From: Sphingomonas sp. Leaf357
GTDB taxonomy: Bacteria; Pseudomonadota; Alphaproteobacteria; Sphingomonadales; Sphingomonadaceae
Assembly: GCF_001423845.1 (NCBI RefSeq)
Contig: NZ_LMPM01000001.1
Coordinates: forward strand, 2,592,153 to 2,656,152
DNA: 64,000 nucleotides
Direction of reading: 5' to 3'
Shown: piece after piece, positions 47,801 to 57,449 of the stretch
Layout: each line of letters opens with the position of its first letter
Position numbering within the stretch: position 1 is the stretch's first letter
Made by a program: the position numbers and the translations under genes
The notes under the pieces: generated by a model
Told to the model about the DNA's origin: nothing
What the model saw: the letters and a program-made list of their open reading frames with translations, nothing else
Database searches by the model: none

Positions 47801-50116
47801 TCACGCGACCTGAGCAATGCTCGCATCGAGCAATTGCAGCAACCGGGGCAGCGGTACGGGACGCGAGATGAGATAGCCCTGGATCAGGTCGCACCCGCAA
47901 TCGCGCAGGAATGCGAGGCAGTCGACATCTTCCACGCCTTCCGCAACCACTTTCAGGCCGAGGTTATGCGCTAATTCTATGGTCGATCGTACGAGCAGCG
48001 CATCGTTGGCATTGCGGTGAGCGTGCTGCACGAAGCTCCGGTCGATCTTCAACTCGCTGAGCGGCAACTGGCGGAGATAGGTCAGCGTCGATTGGCCCGT
48101 GCCATAATCGTCCATCGACACGGCGATGCCAAGATCACGATACCGCTTCAGCGCGGCGATCGCGCTGACCGGGTCCGACATGGTCGCGGACTCGGTGACT
48201 TCGAACACCAGAGACGAATTCGGCAAGCCTGAAGCCCGCAGGATCGCCTCGACCCTGGTGTTGAACGACGCGTCGGACAACAGGTTTGCAGAGATGTTGA
48301 CCGCGGCCGTGACGTCGGCATGCGTAGATCGCCACGCCGCCAGATCGCGGACGACCCTGCGCAAAACATGAAGCGTCATCGGCTCGATGCGGTTGGTCTT
48401 TTCCGCCAGCGGAATGAACAGATCGGGTCCGATGAAGCCACGCTGCGGATGTTGCCAGCGGACCAGCGCCTCGACGCTGGTGATGCGATCTTCGCGCAGG
48501 TTGTATTTGGGTTGATAGAAGACCTCGATCTGGTCGGCGGCCAAGGCGTCGTCCAGTTCGCCCATCAGTGATATGGCGACGTCGCGATCCTCGGTTTCGT
48601 GGGTGCTGCTGCGCCAGAAGACCCCTGCCCTCGCCGCATCGTCGGCCGCGATCGCCGCTTCGACCAGCAGGTGTTCGACGGTGTCCGTTCCCGACGACAC
48701 ACCTGCCGAGGCAGCGACGTCGACCCGGCGTCCGGCGACCTCGACCGGCTGGCGCAACACGAGGCGAAGGCCGTCTAGGGTATCCTCGATCGGCTGATCG
48801 GCCGGCAATGTGAAGGCCAGTTGCCGCTCGCTGGTACGAAACACGCGCCGCTCGTCGGCGATCAGCGCAAGCCTCTCGGATACGCGTGTCACGACATCGC
48901 TCGTCCCGCGGACGCCCAGCACCGCCAACAGGCTATCGTAATTGTCGATCTGGATCGCGATCAGCGTAATTGCGTCGGTCGTGTCGACGACCGCGGACAT
49001 CGCACGCGCATTGGGCAATCCAGTCGCTTCGTCGATCGTCCGCTGCAGCCTGAAACTGTCGCTGACGTCGCGCAACGCACAAGCGATGCCGGCCAGAAAG
49101 ATCATGCCAAGTGCGACGGCCAGCGGGTAGGTGACCAACAGCCAGTGCTGCACCGCCAAGACGACTGCGACGGTTACAGAAAGCGACAGGGCGCTGGCGA
49201 ACAGCAGGCGTCGGGTCGATGCCGCCGCCACCATCGCGGCGGCCGCAAGCAGCGCGATCAGATACGGCACGAGCGCCGCTCCCTCCCCCGGCACCCCGCG
49301 CAACAGCGTTTCCGCCGCCATCGCCTGCACCACGACACCGGGAATGACGCCCCATTGCGGTGTTCCGTACCGGTCGCCCATCTCGATCGCGGTCGCCCCG
49401 ATAAGGACGCTGTGGCCGCGCACCGTGGCTGGGTCGAAGCGCCCCCGGACGACATCGATAAAGCTGAGCCGAGGGATCGTCGCCGGATCGATCGACATGT
49501 CGATCGGAAAGCCGGTATCTGCGGCACCCGACCGTTGCGCGATATAGGCCGACAATGACGGCCGCGGAACGCCTGCGGTCATCGTACCGAACGGCATTGT
49601 GCGCACCTGACCATCCGGATCGGGCGCGATATTCACCGATGCCAGAGCGGCATGCGAGCGGAATTCGGGAATCGGCAACGCATCGATCGTGCGTTGATCG
49701 GTCGAATTCGCGGTCTGCCCGAACGTCGGGAGCACGACCCTGCCCTCCGCCCGCGCCAGCGCGGCGGCGAACGCGCGATCCCCGCCAGAATCCGATGAAG
49801 AGGAGAACTCGACATCGAACACGATCGGTGAGGCACCCGCTTCACGCAGCCGGTCCACGGCGGCGGCGTAATAGGAACGGGACCACGGCCAGCGCTTGAT
49901 CACTGCCGTACTTTGAGCGTCCATCTCGACGATGACGACCGTGCCGCTGGCGGCGCGATGCAGGATGCCGAAACGCGCCGGCGAAAGCGCCCGGTCCATT
50001 GCCGCGCCGGTCATGCTCAGCGATAGATATAGCCCGAAAAAGGCCGTGGCCGCCAGGATCATCCACGACGACGGACGCACGCGCATCACCCTGCCACGAA
50101 GACGACCCATCCGCAT
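47801..50116 (-). CDS. CHASE2 sensor with degenerate GGDEF and intact EAL domain
   Basis: 771 residues. One membrane segment at ~15-36 is followed by a periplasmic CHASE2 domain (~40-280; [42 protein letters not shown]), three membrane segments (~282-347), a GGDEF-like domain (~365-510) and an EAL domain (~515-765). The GGDEF signature is replaced by SERQL at 429-433, so cyclase activity is unlikely. The EAL domain keeps [28 protein letters not shown] and AEGVED, so it should hydrolyse c-di-GMP. It follows the TpsB-like gene with a TGATG overlap: one operon. Confidence 0.92.
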   Translation of the reverse strand: MRMGRLRGRVMRVRPSSWMILAATAFFGLYLSLSMTGAAMDRALSPARFGILHRAASGTVVIVEMDAQSTAVIKRWPWSRSYYAAAVDRLREAGASPIVFDVEFSSSSDSGGDRAFAAALARAEGRVVLPTFGQTANSTDQRTIDALPIPEFRSHAALASVNIAPDPDGQVRTMPFGTMTAGVPRPSLSAYIAQRSGAADTGFPIDMSIDPATIPRLSFIDVVRGRFDPATVRGHSVLIGATAIEMGDRYGTPQWGVIPGVVVQAMAAETLLRGVPGEGAALVPYLIALLAAAAMVAAASTRRLLFASALSLSVTVAVVLAVQHWLLVTYPLAVALGMIFLAGIACALRDVSDSFRLQRTIDEATGLPNARAMSAVVDTTDAITLIAIQIDNYDSLLAVLGVRGTSDVVTRVSERLALIADERRVFRTSERQLAFTLPADQPIEDTLDGLRLVLRQPVEVAGRRVDVAASAGVSSGTDTVEHLLVEAAIAADDAARAGVFWRSSTHETEDRDVAISLMGELDDALAADQIEVFYQPKYNLREDRITSVEALVRWQHPQRGFIGPDLFIPLAEKTNRIEPMTLHVLRRVVRDLAAWRSTHADVTAAVNISANLLSDASFNTRVEAILRASGLPNSSLVFEVTESATMSDPVSAIAALKRYRDLGIAVSMDDYGTGQSTLTYLRQLPLSELKIDRSFVQHAHRNANDALLVRSTIELAHNLGLKVVAEGVEDVDCLAFLRDCGCDLIQGYLISRPVPLPRLLQLLDASIAQVA

Positions 50117-51771
50117 CAGAACACGCGCGAAAGTCGGAAGGAGATGCGCGGCTGGCGGTTCCTGGTGTCGAACCGATCCTCGTTCAGCGGGAGCGCCACC
50201 TCCAGCATCCCGTCCAGACGGCCGCGCCCCAGACGTAGCCCGGCCGCGGTGGAGAGCAGGGCGCCACCACCCGATCCGTTGCGCAGATTGCCGACATAGC
50301 CGCCATCGACGGCACCGTAAATTTGCGCGCGATCGATCACATTGCGAACGACGCGGCCCAAATTCATCCGCAACTCCGCACCGCCGAGAATTCCGTTATC
50401 GCCCGTCCGCTCCGCATAATCGTAACCGCGCCCGAACGATGGGCCACCGACACCGATCTCCATCGTGGCAAGCAGCGGGCGCGACGCGATCTGCGCCTGT
50501 GACGACACGGCGATGCTGAAGCGGGACGCCAAGGGAACCACCCATTCCAGATCGTAATTCACGGTCAGGAACCGCGCATCGCCATCGCTGCGGGACGTGC
50601 GCAGGTCGCCCTCATGCGTCACGCCAGGAACCGGCAAACCGGCGACCAACGCGACCGAACCGCGCAGAACGCCCGGCCCGAAGCGGCTGTTGCCGTTCAG
50701 TGCGCCAGTCAACGTCGCCAGCCGGTCGTCCCGCAGATCGCTGCCGAGCAACGTCTGGTGGCTGCGCAGGCCGCGCAGTTCCACATTCGCCCACATGCTC
50801 TTTTTCTGCCCACGAATCAGCGGCATCGACAAGCTCAGGCTGCCGTCCACGCTTTCGCCGATCACCCGCAAGGGCAGCAGCGACGCGCCGGGATGTGCCC
50901 GTCCGTAGGACCCTGAAACGGACAGCGTCGTGCCGGCCGCGCTCAGCGGACTCGTATACCGCCCGCGAACGAAGAAGAATTCCGAAGGCTGGAACGGCGT
51001 CTGCGCGCTGATCAGGCCCAATTCGTCACCCGGCTGCAAGAGGCCGCGCAGGCTGCCCAGCACGGTGGACCGGATCGGCCCGACCTCCGTGCTGCCGCGA
51101 TTGTCGACCTGCGCATAGGCTCCGACGCGATCCTGCTTGATCGTGACGAGCAGGATGCCGAAGCCGTCCTGACGGATGTACCGGCTTTCCACCACCGAAA
51201 CGCCAGGAATGTCCCCGACCAGCAGGATCGCCCGTTCCAGCGTCTCGCGGCGAACAGCGCGACCCGTCACCAGCGATTTCGTCAGGAGTCGGTCGGCCAG
51301 GGCGTTGTTCGCGCCGATCACCCGAACCGCCGAAAGCGTGCCCGCATCCAGCTTCACGCGCAGGATGCCGTCCGCCATGGTCTGCGGCTCAACCCATGCG
51401 CTTGCGAAAGGGTAACCGGCCTTGCGAGCGCCATTGGCGATGTCACTGGCCAAACTGGATAAGGCCGCGGCGGGCAAGTCGCGGCCGATATACGGCATGA
51501 TCGCCTCGGCGAATGCACTGCGCGCAATCTCCGGCGCGCCGATCACCACGATCGCGGATGCGATCCTCGGCGTCCCGGTTCGCGCCAACCCGATCACCGT
51601 GGAGGGTTCGGTGATGACGAGCGGATCGGGCTCGACGGCGGGGGCTGCGGGCTTCGGCAGAGAGCGCACGACGATCGAAGGATCGGCCTGGTTGAGCCCT
51701 ACCTGCGCCGCGGCTCCCGACGCGCAGAACATCGCGGCCGCCAGTAAAATTCCACCCAACCCACGCCGCAT
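50116..51771 (-). CDS. TpsB-like outer-membrane transporter (ShlB/FhaC/HecB family)
   Basis: 551 residues with a signal peptide ([20 protein letters not shown]). A POTRA region (~residues 70-210) contains [26 protein letters not shown] and [18 protein letters not shown] 16-strand-type barrel ends in a terminal Phe (SFRLSRVF). Family members export one large exoprotein or act as porins. No classical TpsA with a haemagglutination-type secretion domain is adjacent; the divergent neighbour is a FecR-domain protein, the obvious candidate partner. Confidence 0.9.
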   Translation of the reverse strand: MRRGLGGILLAAAMFCASGAAAQVGLNQADPSIVVRSLPKPAAPAVEPDPLVITEPSTVIGLARTGTPRIASAIVVIGAPEIARSAFAEAIMPYIGRDLPAAALSSLASDIANGARKAGYPFASAWVEPQTMADGILRVKLDAGTLSAVRVIGANNALADRLLTKSLVTGRAVRRETLERAILLVGDIPGVSVVESRYIRQDGFGILLVTIKQDRVGAYAQVDNRGSTEVGPIRSTVLGSLRGLLQPGDELGLISAQTPFQPSEFFFVRGRYTSPLSAAGTTLSVSGSYGRAHPGASLLPLRVIGESVDGSLSLSMPLIRGQKKSMWANVELRGLRSHQTLLGSDLRDDRLATLTGALNGNSRFGPGVLRGSVALVAGLPVPGVTHEGDLRTSRSDGDARFLTVNYDLEWVVPLASRFSIAVSSQAQIASRPLLATMEIGVGGPSFGRGYDYAERTGDNGILGGAELRMNLGRVVRNVIDRAQIYGAVDGGYVGNLRNGSGGGALLSTAAGLRLGRGRLDGMLEVALPLNEDRFDTRNRQPRISFRLSRVF

Positions 51772-51931
51772 CCAAGATCCCCGAATTCCAGAAGGACGGG
51801 GTTAGCGGTCAAGCGTTTCCAAAACGTTAGACGCGCAATGTTAGTAAAAACCCTCTTTACCGCGTCGTTGAACACCATCGCAAAGTCTGCCCCCTAGCGC
51901 CTCGGTATCGAGACCGGGTTGGAGAGACGTT

Positions 51932-53956
51932 TTGCGTAAACACTTGATCGCTGTTCTGGCAGCAAGCTGCTCGTCGATGGCAATGGCCAACGACCTCGGC
52001 TGGAAGGTCAGCGAAACGAGTGGCAATGTTCAGATCGCGCATAGCGGCGTGACGAAGGTCGCGGCGCGCGGCTTACAGGTGGCCGCCGGCGATACGGTGA
52101 CCACCGGCCCCGGCAGTCGCGCCGTGCTGGTGCGCGGGACCGAATATATGATGGTCGCCGCCTCGTCGCGGCTGCGCTTGCCTGCCGAGGTCCAGGCGAC
52201 CGGGTTCACGCAGGTGTTCGCCGAAGTCGGCAACATCGTCTTCATGATCAAGAAGAAGATGACGCCGCATTTCGAGGTCAAGACGCCTTATCTTGCGGCC
52301 GTCGTGAAGGGCACGACCTTCTCGGTCGGCATTACGTCGAAGGGTGCTTCGGTGCAGGTGCTCGAGGGCGCGGTCGATGTGGCCACGCCTGATGGCGGAG
52401 CGCACGATCTTTTGCGGCCGGGATCGGTCGCGATGGTCGGCGCGCAGGATCTGTACCGTATGCGCGTCGAGACCGCAGGCGTGACGCGCGTTCTCGAATC
52501 GCCCGCCGCCCCGACGATCGCCGCGCCGGCACCCGCCACCCCGCTCGTTACCGCCGCTGCGCCGGCGGAGACACCGGCGATCGCGGTGGCGGTATATGAA
52601 GCACCTGTCTCGCTCGCCACCGTCACCGGCGGACTGGTGAGCGGAACGATCAGCGGGAATGCCGACGTCGCCGAATTGGCAACGGTAACGAAGACGACGA
52701 CCGAAGCGTCCTCGTCTGCGATCAAATCCGTCGCGACGGCCAGCAAATCGATCGCCGCCAGCGAGGCGCAGGAAAAGGCAAATCTCGCCGCCGAAAGCCA
52801 GAACGCGGCTGCCGCAGCCGCTGCGCAAGCCAAGGCGGACGCCGATCAGGCGGCGCAGCTTGCGGATGCAGCCGCACAGCGTGCTGCTTCCGCCAGCGCG
52901 CAGGCCAATGCCGACAAGGTGAACGGTGAGGCCGAATCCGCCGCCGCCAAGCTGGCCGCGCAGAATGCCGCGGTTGCAGCCGCCGCCGCCGCCGACACTG
53001 CGGCCAAGGCCGAGGCGGACCGTATCGCCAAAGCCGCCACGCGCGCGCAGGCCGATGCCGAAGCGGCCGCAGCGATCAGGGCCGCCGAGGATGCCGCCAA
53101 GGCCGCCGCAGATCGGACGTCGCAAGACGCGGCAGATGCCGCCGCCCGTGCATCGGCCGCCGCGGCGACGGCGGCTCAGAACGCCGGAAACGATGCGGCG
53201 GCGGCCGAAGCGGACCGGGCTGCCAAAGCGGCGTCTCTCGCCGCGGCTCAGGGCCTGGCCGATCAGGCGGCGACGGCGGCGGCCCAGGCGGCGGCGAAAG
53301 CTGCGGCCGCACTTGGCGATCCCATCGCCCAAGCGGATGCCGAAAGAGCCGCTCGAGATGCCGCCAAAGCAAGCGACGATGCCGCAAAGGCGATCACCGC
53401 CGTTGCTCAGGCACAGGCCGACAAGGCCGCCAAGGATGCTGCCAAAGCAGCGGCGGATCAGGCGGCAAAGGCTCTGAAAGACGCGGAAAAATCTGCCAGG
53501 GATGCTGCCGAACAAGCCTCCAAGGATGCAGGCAAACTCGCGGAGAAGGCCGCGAAGGACGCCGACGATGCGGCCAAGAAGGCGGCGAAGGCCGCTGCTG
53601 ACGCGGCGCAAGCGGATGCCGACAAAGCCGCCAAGGATGCGGCGAAAGCAGCATCCGACAAGGCGGCGGAACAAGCATCGAAGGATGCGGCGAAGGCGGC
53701 CGATGCGGCAGCCAAGGCTGCAGCGGATCAAGCCGCAAAACTCGCCGACGACATTTCCAAGGCAGCGGAAAAAGCGGCCGCGAAACTCGCCGCCGATTTG
53801 GCAAAGGCTCAGGAAAAGGCCGCCCAGGACGCCAAGAAGGTCGCCGACGACGCGGCAAAGGCGGCTCAAGCTGCAGCGAATGCCGCCAACAAGGCCATCA
53901 ATGACGCTGCCAAAGCTGCGGAGGATGCTCTCAAGGGCAAAGGACGAGCCGGGTGA
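51932..53956 (+). CDS. Secreted FecR-domain protein with long alanine/lysine-rich helix
   Basis: 674 residues starting with TTG after GGAGAG. Signal peptide 1-19 (cleaved after SMAMA). The FecR domain spans about residues 25-165 (TVTTGPGSRAVLVRG, HFEVKTPYLAAVVKGTTFSV, VLEGAVDVA). A Pro/Ala linker follows, and then from ~275 to 665 an almost pure Ala/Lys/Asp/Glu helix of AAKDAAKAAADQA-type repeats, like TolA domain II. No membrane anchor is seen after the signal peptide. Divergent from the TpsB/CHASE2 operon across 160 bases. It could be a surface or periplasm-spanning fibre; function is unknown. Confidence 0.88.
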   Translation: MRKHLIAVLAASCSSMAMANDLGWKVSETSGNVQIAHSGVTKVAARGLQVAAGDTVTTGPGSRAVLVRGTEYMMVAASSRLRLPAEVQATGFTQVFAEVGNIVFMIKKKMTPHFEVKTPYLAAVVKGTTFSVGITSKGASVQVLEGAVDVATPDGGAHDLLRPGSVAMVGAQDLYRMRVETAGVTRVLESPAAPTIAAPAPATPLVTAAAPAETPAIAVAVYEAPVSLATVTGGLVSGTISGNADVAELATVTKTTTEASSSAIKSVATASKSIAASEAQEKANLAAESQNAAAAAAAQAKADADQAAQLADAAAQRAASASAQANADKVNGEAESAAAKLAAQNAAVAAAAAADTAAKAEADRIAKAATRAQADAEAAAAIRAAEDAAKAAADRTSQDAADAAARASAAAATAAQNAGNDAAAAEADRAAKAASLAAAQGLADQAATAAAQAAAKAAAALGDPIAQADAERAARDAAKASDDAAKAITAVAQAQADKAAKDAAKAAADQAAKALKDAEKSARDAAEQASKDAGKLAEKAAKDADDAAKKAAKAAADAAQADADKAAKDAAKAASDKAAEQASKDAAKAADAAAKAAADQAAKLADDISKAAEKAAAKLAADLAKAQEKAAQDAKKVADDAAKAAQAAANAANKAINDAAKAAEDALKGKGRAG

Positions 53957-54508
53957 TCCGTCGTCCTCCATCTTCGCATCGGTGATGAAAGTCGGTGGCT
54001 AGATCATGGATTTTAGGCGGAATATTTAGGCGGCAGCTTCTGATACCCTGGGACGTTGGCCGTTCTCGTTGCCGCGACGCCCAACGAAAACGATGGGCGG
54101 AGCACCGAACGTGCGCAAGGTTGCGGCGCTTCCTTCCGTGAGCGAAGCCCCAAAAATGGGGGCGGCATGACCTACCATTCGGGGCCGCCGTTGGCCCTTC
54201 AGCGATCACGGTGTCCTTGGCGACGCGCGATAGCGAGCAGATGCCGCGATTACCTTATTAAAAATGCCGATGTACGAACGGCAACCGCATCACCGAGCGA
54301 GCCGATGAGAGATCGGTGAACTCCGTCTGTCGTTCATGGCCGGGTCGCTGAGTATCGCGCGTTTTCGCTCGCCACCTGTCGCTGACGATTACAACTGGCC
54401 TTGATGAGGTCTTGGAAACCGCGCTTTTTCGCGGTTGGCACGAGTCATGCTTAGTGGTCACCGATAACGTTTGAACTCGGGATTATCCCGCAACCATAAG
54501 GTGCTACC
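53957..54508. other. Gene-free stretch with a sigma-54 promoter
   Basis: No credible coding frame. The right end holds an inverted repeat AACCGCG-CTTTTTC-GCGGTT (54417-54436) running into the sigma-54 promoter at 54435-54452. The left part shows nothing I can name. Confidence 0.6.
54435..54452 (+). promoter_or_regulatory. Sigma-54 (RpoN) promoter of the PEP-CTERM gene
   Basis: TTGGCACGAGTCATGCTT matches the consensus TGGCACG-N4-TTGCW, with GG (54437-54438) and GC (54449-54450) exactly 10 bases apart. The expected transcription start is near 54462, about 47 bases before the ATG at 54509. Confidence 0.85.
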
Positions 54509-55069
54509 ATGAGCTTCATGTCCAAGATCGCTACCGCCGCCGCAGTTGCTGCTTTCACCGTCGCAGCCGCCCCGGCAGCCAACGCTGCCGTCGTCTACAC
54601 GGTCATCGGTGACACCAGCGGCGGCCCGGTTTTCAACCGTCCGACCACCCTCACCTCGACGTCGGCCGTCGGTACGGCAGTGGCGTACAACACCTTCCTG
54701 TTCTCGCCGCTCGCTGGCGGTTCGTACACGTTCCTGCTGACCAGCACGACCGCGCTGTACGATCCCTTCCTGGCGCTGTACGCCGGTGCCTTCAACCCGG
54801 CGTCGCCGCTGACGAACCTCGTCGCGTTCAACGACGATCTCAGCGGTAGCCTGACGCAGTCGGGCTTCACGTTCACGCTCGATCCGTCGGTGACCTACAC
54901 CGCCGTCATCACGGGCTTCGACAACCAGGACTTCGGTACCTACAACCTGACGATCGCTACGGCTGCTGTGCCTGAGCCCGCAACCTGGGGCCTGATGGTT
55001 CTCGGCTTCGGCATGGTCGGTGCCGCTGCCCGCAAGCGCAACGTCAAGACCACGGTCAAGTTCGCCTAA
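54509..55069 (+). CDS. PEP-CTERM sorting-domain protein
   Basis: 186 residues. A signal peptide (~1-26, ending AAPAANA) precedes an extracellular beta-rich domain (~27-150) resembling PEP-CTERM matrix proteins. The C-terminal sorting signal starts at VPEP (154-157), with Trp160, a hydrophobic stretch (160-172) and RKR (175-177). Exosortase should cleave and process it at the cell surface. AAGGTG lies 5 bases before this ATG; an ATG three codons later is possible. Regulated by the sigma-54 promoter; no exosortase or PrsK/PrsR gene in the window. Confidence 0.93.
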   Translation: MSFMSKIATAAAVAAFTVAAAPAANAAVVYTVIGDTSGGPVFNRPTTLTSTSAVGTAVAYNTFLFSPLAGGSYTFLLTSTTALYDPFLALYAGAFNPASPLTNLVAFNDDLSGSLTQSGFTFTLDPSVTYTAVITGFDNQDFGTYNLTIATAAVPEPATWGLMVLGFGMVGAAARKRNVKTTVKFA

Positions 55070-55094
55070 ATTTCGCTTCGTCACGCGAACGAGA

Positions 55095-55124
55095 AGCCGC
55101 TGGCCCTAGGGCTGGCGGCTTTTT
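55095..55124 (+). terminator. Terminator of the PEP-CTERM gene
   Basis: Stem AGCCGCTGGCCC / GGGCTGGCGGCT (two wobbles), loop TA, followed by TTTT. Sequence resembles the hairpin at 35851-35880. Confidence 0.8.
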
Positions 55125-55880
55125 GCTGTGAGCATTGCGAATTTGCGCAGCTCCAGCCCAAATCATCGGCTGTCCCGTCCGTTTTCTTCGTCGTTTCGCA
55201 TGGCCGATCGACATCATTTTCGCGCCTTTTTCGCGAAGCTGCGAGCAATGCGATGGCCGGCCACCCCGCGAGGCCGTTGGCCGTGTGCTGCTGCGACGGA
55301 CCATGATCGGCGTGGCAGCGATCGGAGCGCGGCGATGGCCGTAGTGTATCATTAAAATCCGTTTTCGATCTGTCCTACAAAGTCCGAGCCGCGCTATTAT
55401 CCAGCTCCGCTCCTTGCGTCGTTGATACCGCCCATCGGCGTCGCCACCATCCGGCGCGCGCTGCAAAGCCTCTTGGTCGAAGCATCCCCGGCGCACATGC
55501 TCGGATCGTGTGACTTTGTGTGAACTTCCACCGCCCGCGCCCGTCACCATCCCGGCGCGCCTCTGGAGCGCACGTGTCGCGCGCCTGTCGCGCCAGTATC
55601 GCGCCGGTGCTGCGATCTTGTGACCTTCGTGTCGCGTCGCCGTCGCATCCCCGTCGCGTTGCCGTAGCAAAAGCGCCGCGATTGCCGCAAAATTCCGCCG
55701 GTGCCTCAACGTCGACAAGATTCGCGGCTCACCGACGCCCGCATCCCCGGCGCGGTCAGTCCTGCCGCCTTATCCGCGATCATGCAGATCGGCATTTAGG
55801 TTTGATCCCCCGGACCGGCGGCTGGTTTGTTGGCGGACATGCATCGATAGCGTTCAGCGACGTAAAGGACGTGGTCGGAT
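55125..55880. other. Gene-free stretch before the esterase locus
   Basis: Open frames on both strands are arginine-rich shadows without family similarity. It contains imperfect repeated phrases such as GATCTTGTGACCTTCGTGTCGCG near 55615 and GGATCGTGTGACTTTGTGTGA near 55503, suggesting decayed repeats. It should include the promoter of the esterase gene. Confidence 0.45.
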
Positions 55881-57446
55881 ATGGGCATAAAAGCGATGCT
55901 GGTTGCAGGTATGATCGGCGCAATGGCTCCGACAATGGCGGCGGCCAGCGGGCCACAGGTCGCAATTGTCGACGGTCGGATCGAGGGCAAAATCGTCGAT
56001 CATGTCGAAGCGTATCTCGGCATTCCATATGGTGCGGACACCGGTGGAGCGCATCGCTTCCAGGCACCCCGCCCGCCCGAGAAATGGACCGGGGTCCGTG
56101 CGGCGACGGCGATGGGGAAACGGTGCCCGCAGACCGACCATAAAGTGCCGCACGATCTGATCAAATTTTCGGCAGATCCGGCGGGCGAGGATTGCCTGGT
56201 GCTCAACGTCTGGACGCCATCACGCGCCAAGCCGCACCGCCCGGTGATGGTCTGGATTCACGGCGGCGGATACGGCTTCGGATCTGCCAATGATCCGCTA
56301 TACGACGGCGCCGGTCTGGCGCGCAACGAGGGCGTCGTGGTGGTCAGCCTGAACCACCGGCTGAACGCCCTTGGCTATCTGAACCTCGGGATCGACGGCG
56401 CACCCGCCAATGTCGGGCAGCTCGACATCGTCCAGGCGCTGCGCTGGATCAAAGCGAACATCGCGCGGTTCGGCGGCGATCCGGCGAACGTGACGGTGTT
56501 CGGTCAATCGGGCGGCGGGGCGAAGATCTCCGTGCTACTGGCAATGCCGACCGCCGAGGGGCTCTTCCACAAGGCGATCATCGAGAGCGGCGGATCGCTC
56601 AAGGAGCAGACTCCCGCCGAGGCCTTGGCGCAGCGCGACAAGCTGCTCGCCAGGCTCAACCTGAAGACGACCGAGGCGGCGAAATTGCGTGACGTTCCGC
56701 TTGCCGATCTGACGGCGGCCGTCGATGCGGTCGGGATCCTGTCGTTCAAGCCATGGATCGACGGGCAGACCGTACCGCGCCAGCTCTTCACCCCTGACGC
56801 GCCGAAAGCCGCCGCTCGCATTCCCCTGCTGATCGGAACCGCCCGCGACGAGGCGACGTCGATCCTGATCGCCAATCCGATGTGGCCGAAGATGGACGAG
56901 GCGATGGTGCGAACGGCGATCACGCCCATGGTCGGCGCACCGAACGTCGATCGCACGATGGCCGCGTACAAGGCGCGACGCCCAACGGATACGGCATCGC
57001 AGATCTTCGCTAGCATCTTCACCGACTATGGTTTCACGCACAGCGCGCAGGTGCTGGCAGCGCGGCAGGCAGCGAACAACGGCGGCGCGGTCTGGATGTA
57101 CCGCACCGATTGGCAGACGCCGGTTCTGGGCGGCGCATTGCGCTCGCCGCACGGAATCGAACTGCCATTCCTGTTCGATGCGCTCGCCACCTCGCCGGAA
57201 TTGGTCGGCGCGACGCCGCCAGCCGCCATGGTGAGGATGTTCCAGCACAGTTTCGCGACCTTCGCGCGGACAGGCGTGCCGTCCGGTGGCGGCCTGCCGA
57301 GCTGGCCGCGGTACGAAACCGGCCGCCGTCAGACGATGGTGTACGACCAGGTGCCGCATCTCGTCGCGGACCCCGACCCCGCGATCCGCGCCTTGTGGGA
57401 CGGGATCACCGGCGAAGCCGCAACGTCTCCGGCCGCGAGCCAATAG
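55881..57446 (+). CDS. Secreted type-B carboxylesterase
   Basis: 521 residues with a signal peptide (~1-22, ending MAAAS). Catalytic serine in VTVFGQSGGGAKIS, oxyanion loop in VWIHGGGYGFGS, and the C-terminal His in RSPHGIELPFLFD. EDCLVLNVWTP is the family N-terminal signature. The nucleophile elbow is G-Q-S-G-G, not the common G-E-S-A-G. Forms a pair with the next esterase; probably cleaves an ester outside the cytoplasm. Confidence 0.92.
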   Translation: MGIKAMLVAGMIGAMAPTMAAASGPQVAIVDGRIEGKIVDHVEAYLGIPYGADTGGAHRFQAPRPPEKWTGVRAATAMGKRCPQTDHKVPHDLIKFSADPAGEDCLVLNVWTPSRAKPHRPVMVWIHGGGYGFGSANDPLYDGAGLARNEGVVVVSLNHRLNALGYLNLGIDGAPANVGQLDIVQALRWIKANIARFGGDPANVTVFGQSGGGAKISVLLAMPTAEGLFHKAIIESGGSLKEQTPAEALAQRDKLLARLNLKTTEAAKLRDVPLADLTAAVDAVGILSFKPWIDGQTVPRQLFTPDAPKAAARIPLLIGTARDEATSILIANPMWPKMDEAMVRTAITPMVGAPNVDRTMAAYKARRPTDTASQIFASIFTDYGFTHSAQVLAARQAANNGGAVWMYRTDWQTPVLGGALRSPHGIELPFLFDALATSPELVGATPPAAMVRMFQHSFATFARTGVPSGGGLPSWPRYETGRRQTMVYDQVPHLVADPDPAIRALWDGITGEAATSPAASQ

Positions 57447-57449
57447 GAC

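Noticed and set aside
53300..53900. Tandem repeat or CRISPR-like array
   Set aside because: Repetition comes from AAKDAA-type codons in an open reading frame; repeat units vary in length and have no spacers.
52073..53971. 632-residue Gly/Arg-rich minus-strand frame
   Set aside because: Produced by reading the alanine-rich FecR gene backwards; low complexity only.
55056..55718. 220-residue minus-strand frame
   Set aside because: Arginine-rich, no signal, starts in a repeat-like region and overlaps the PEP-CTERM terminator; not supported.
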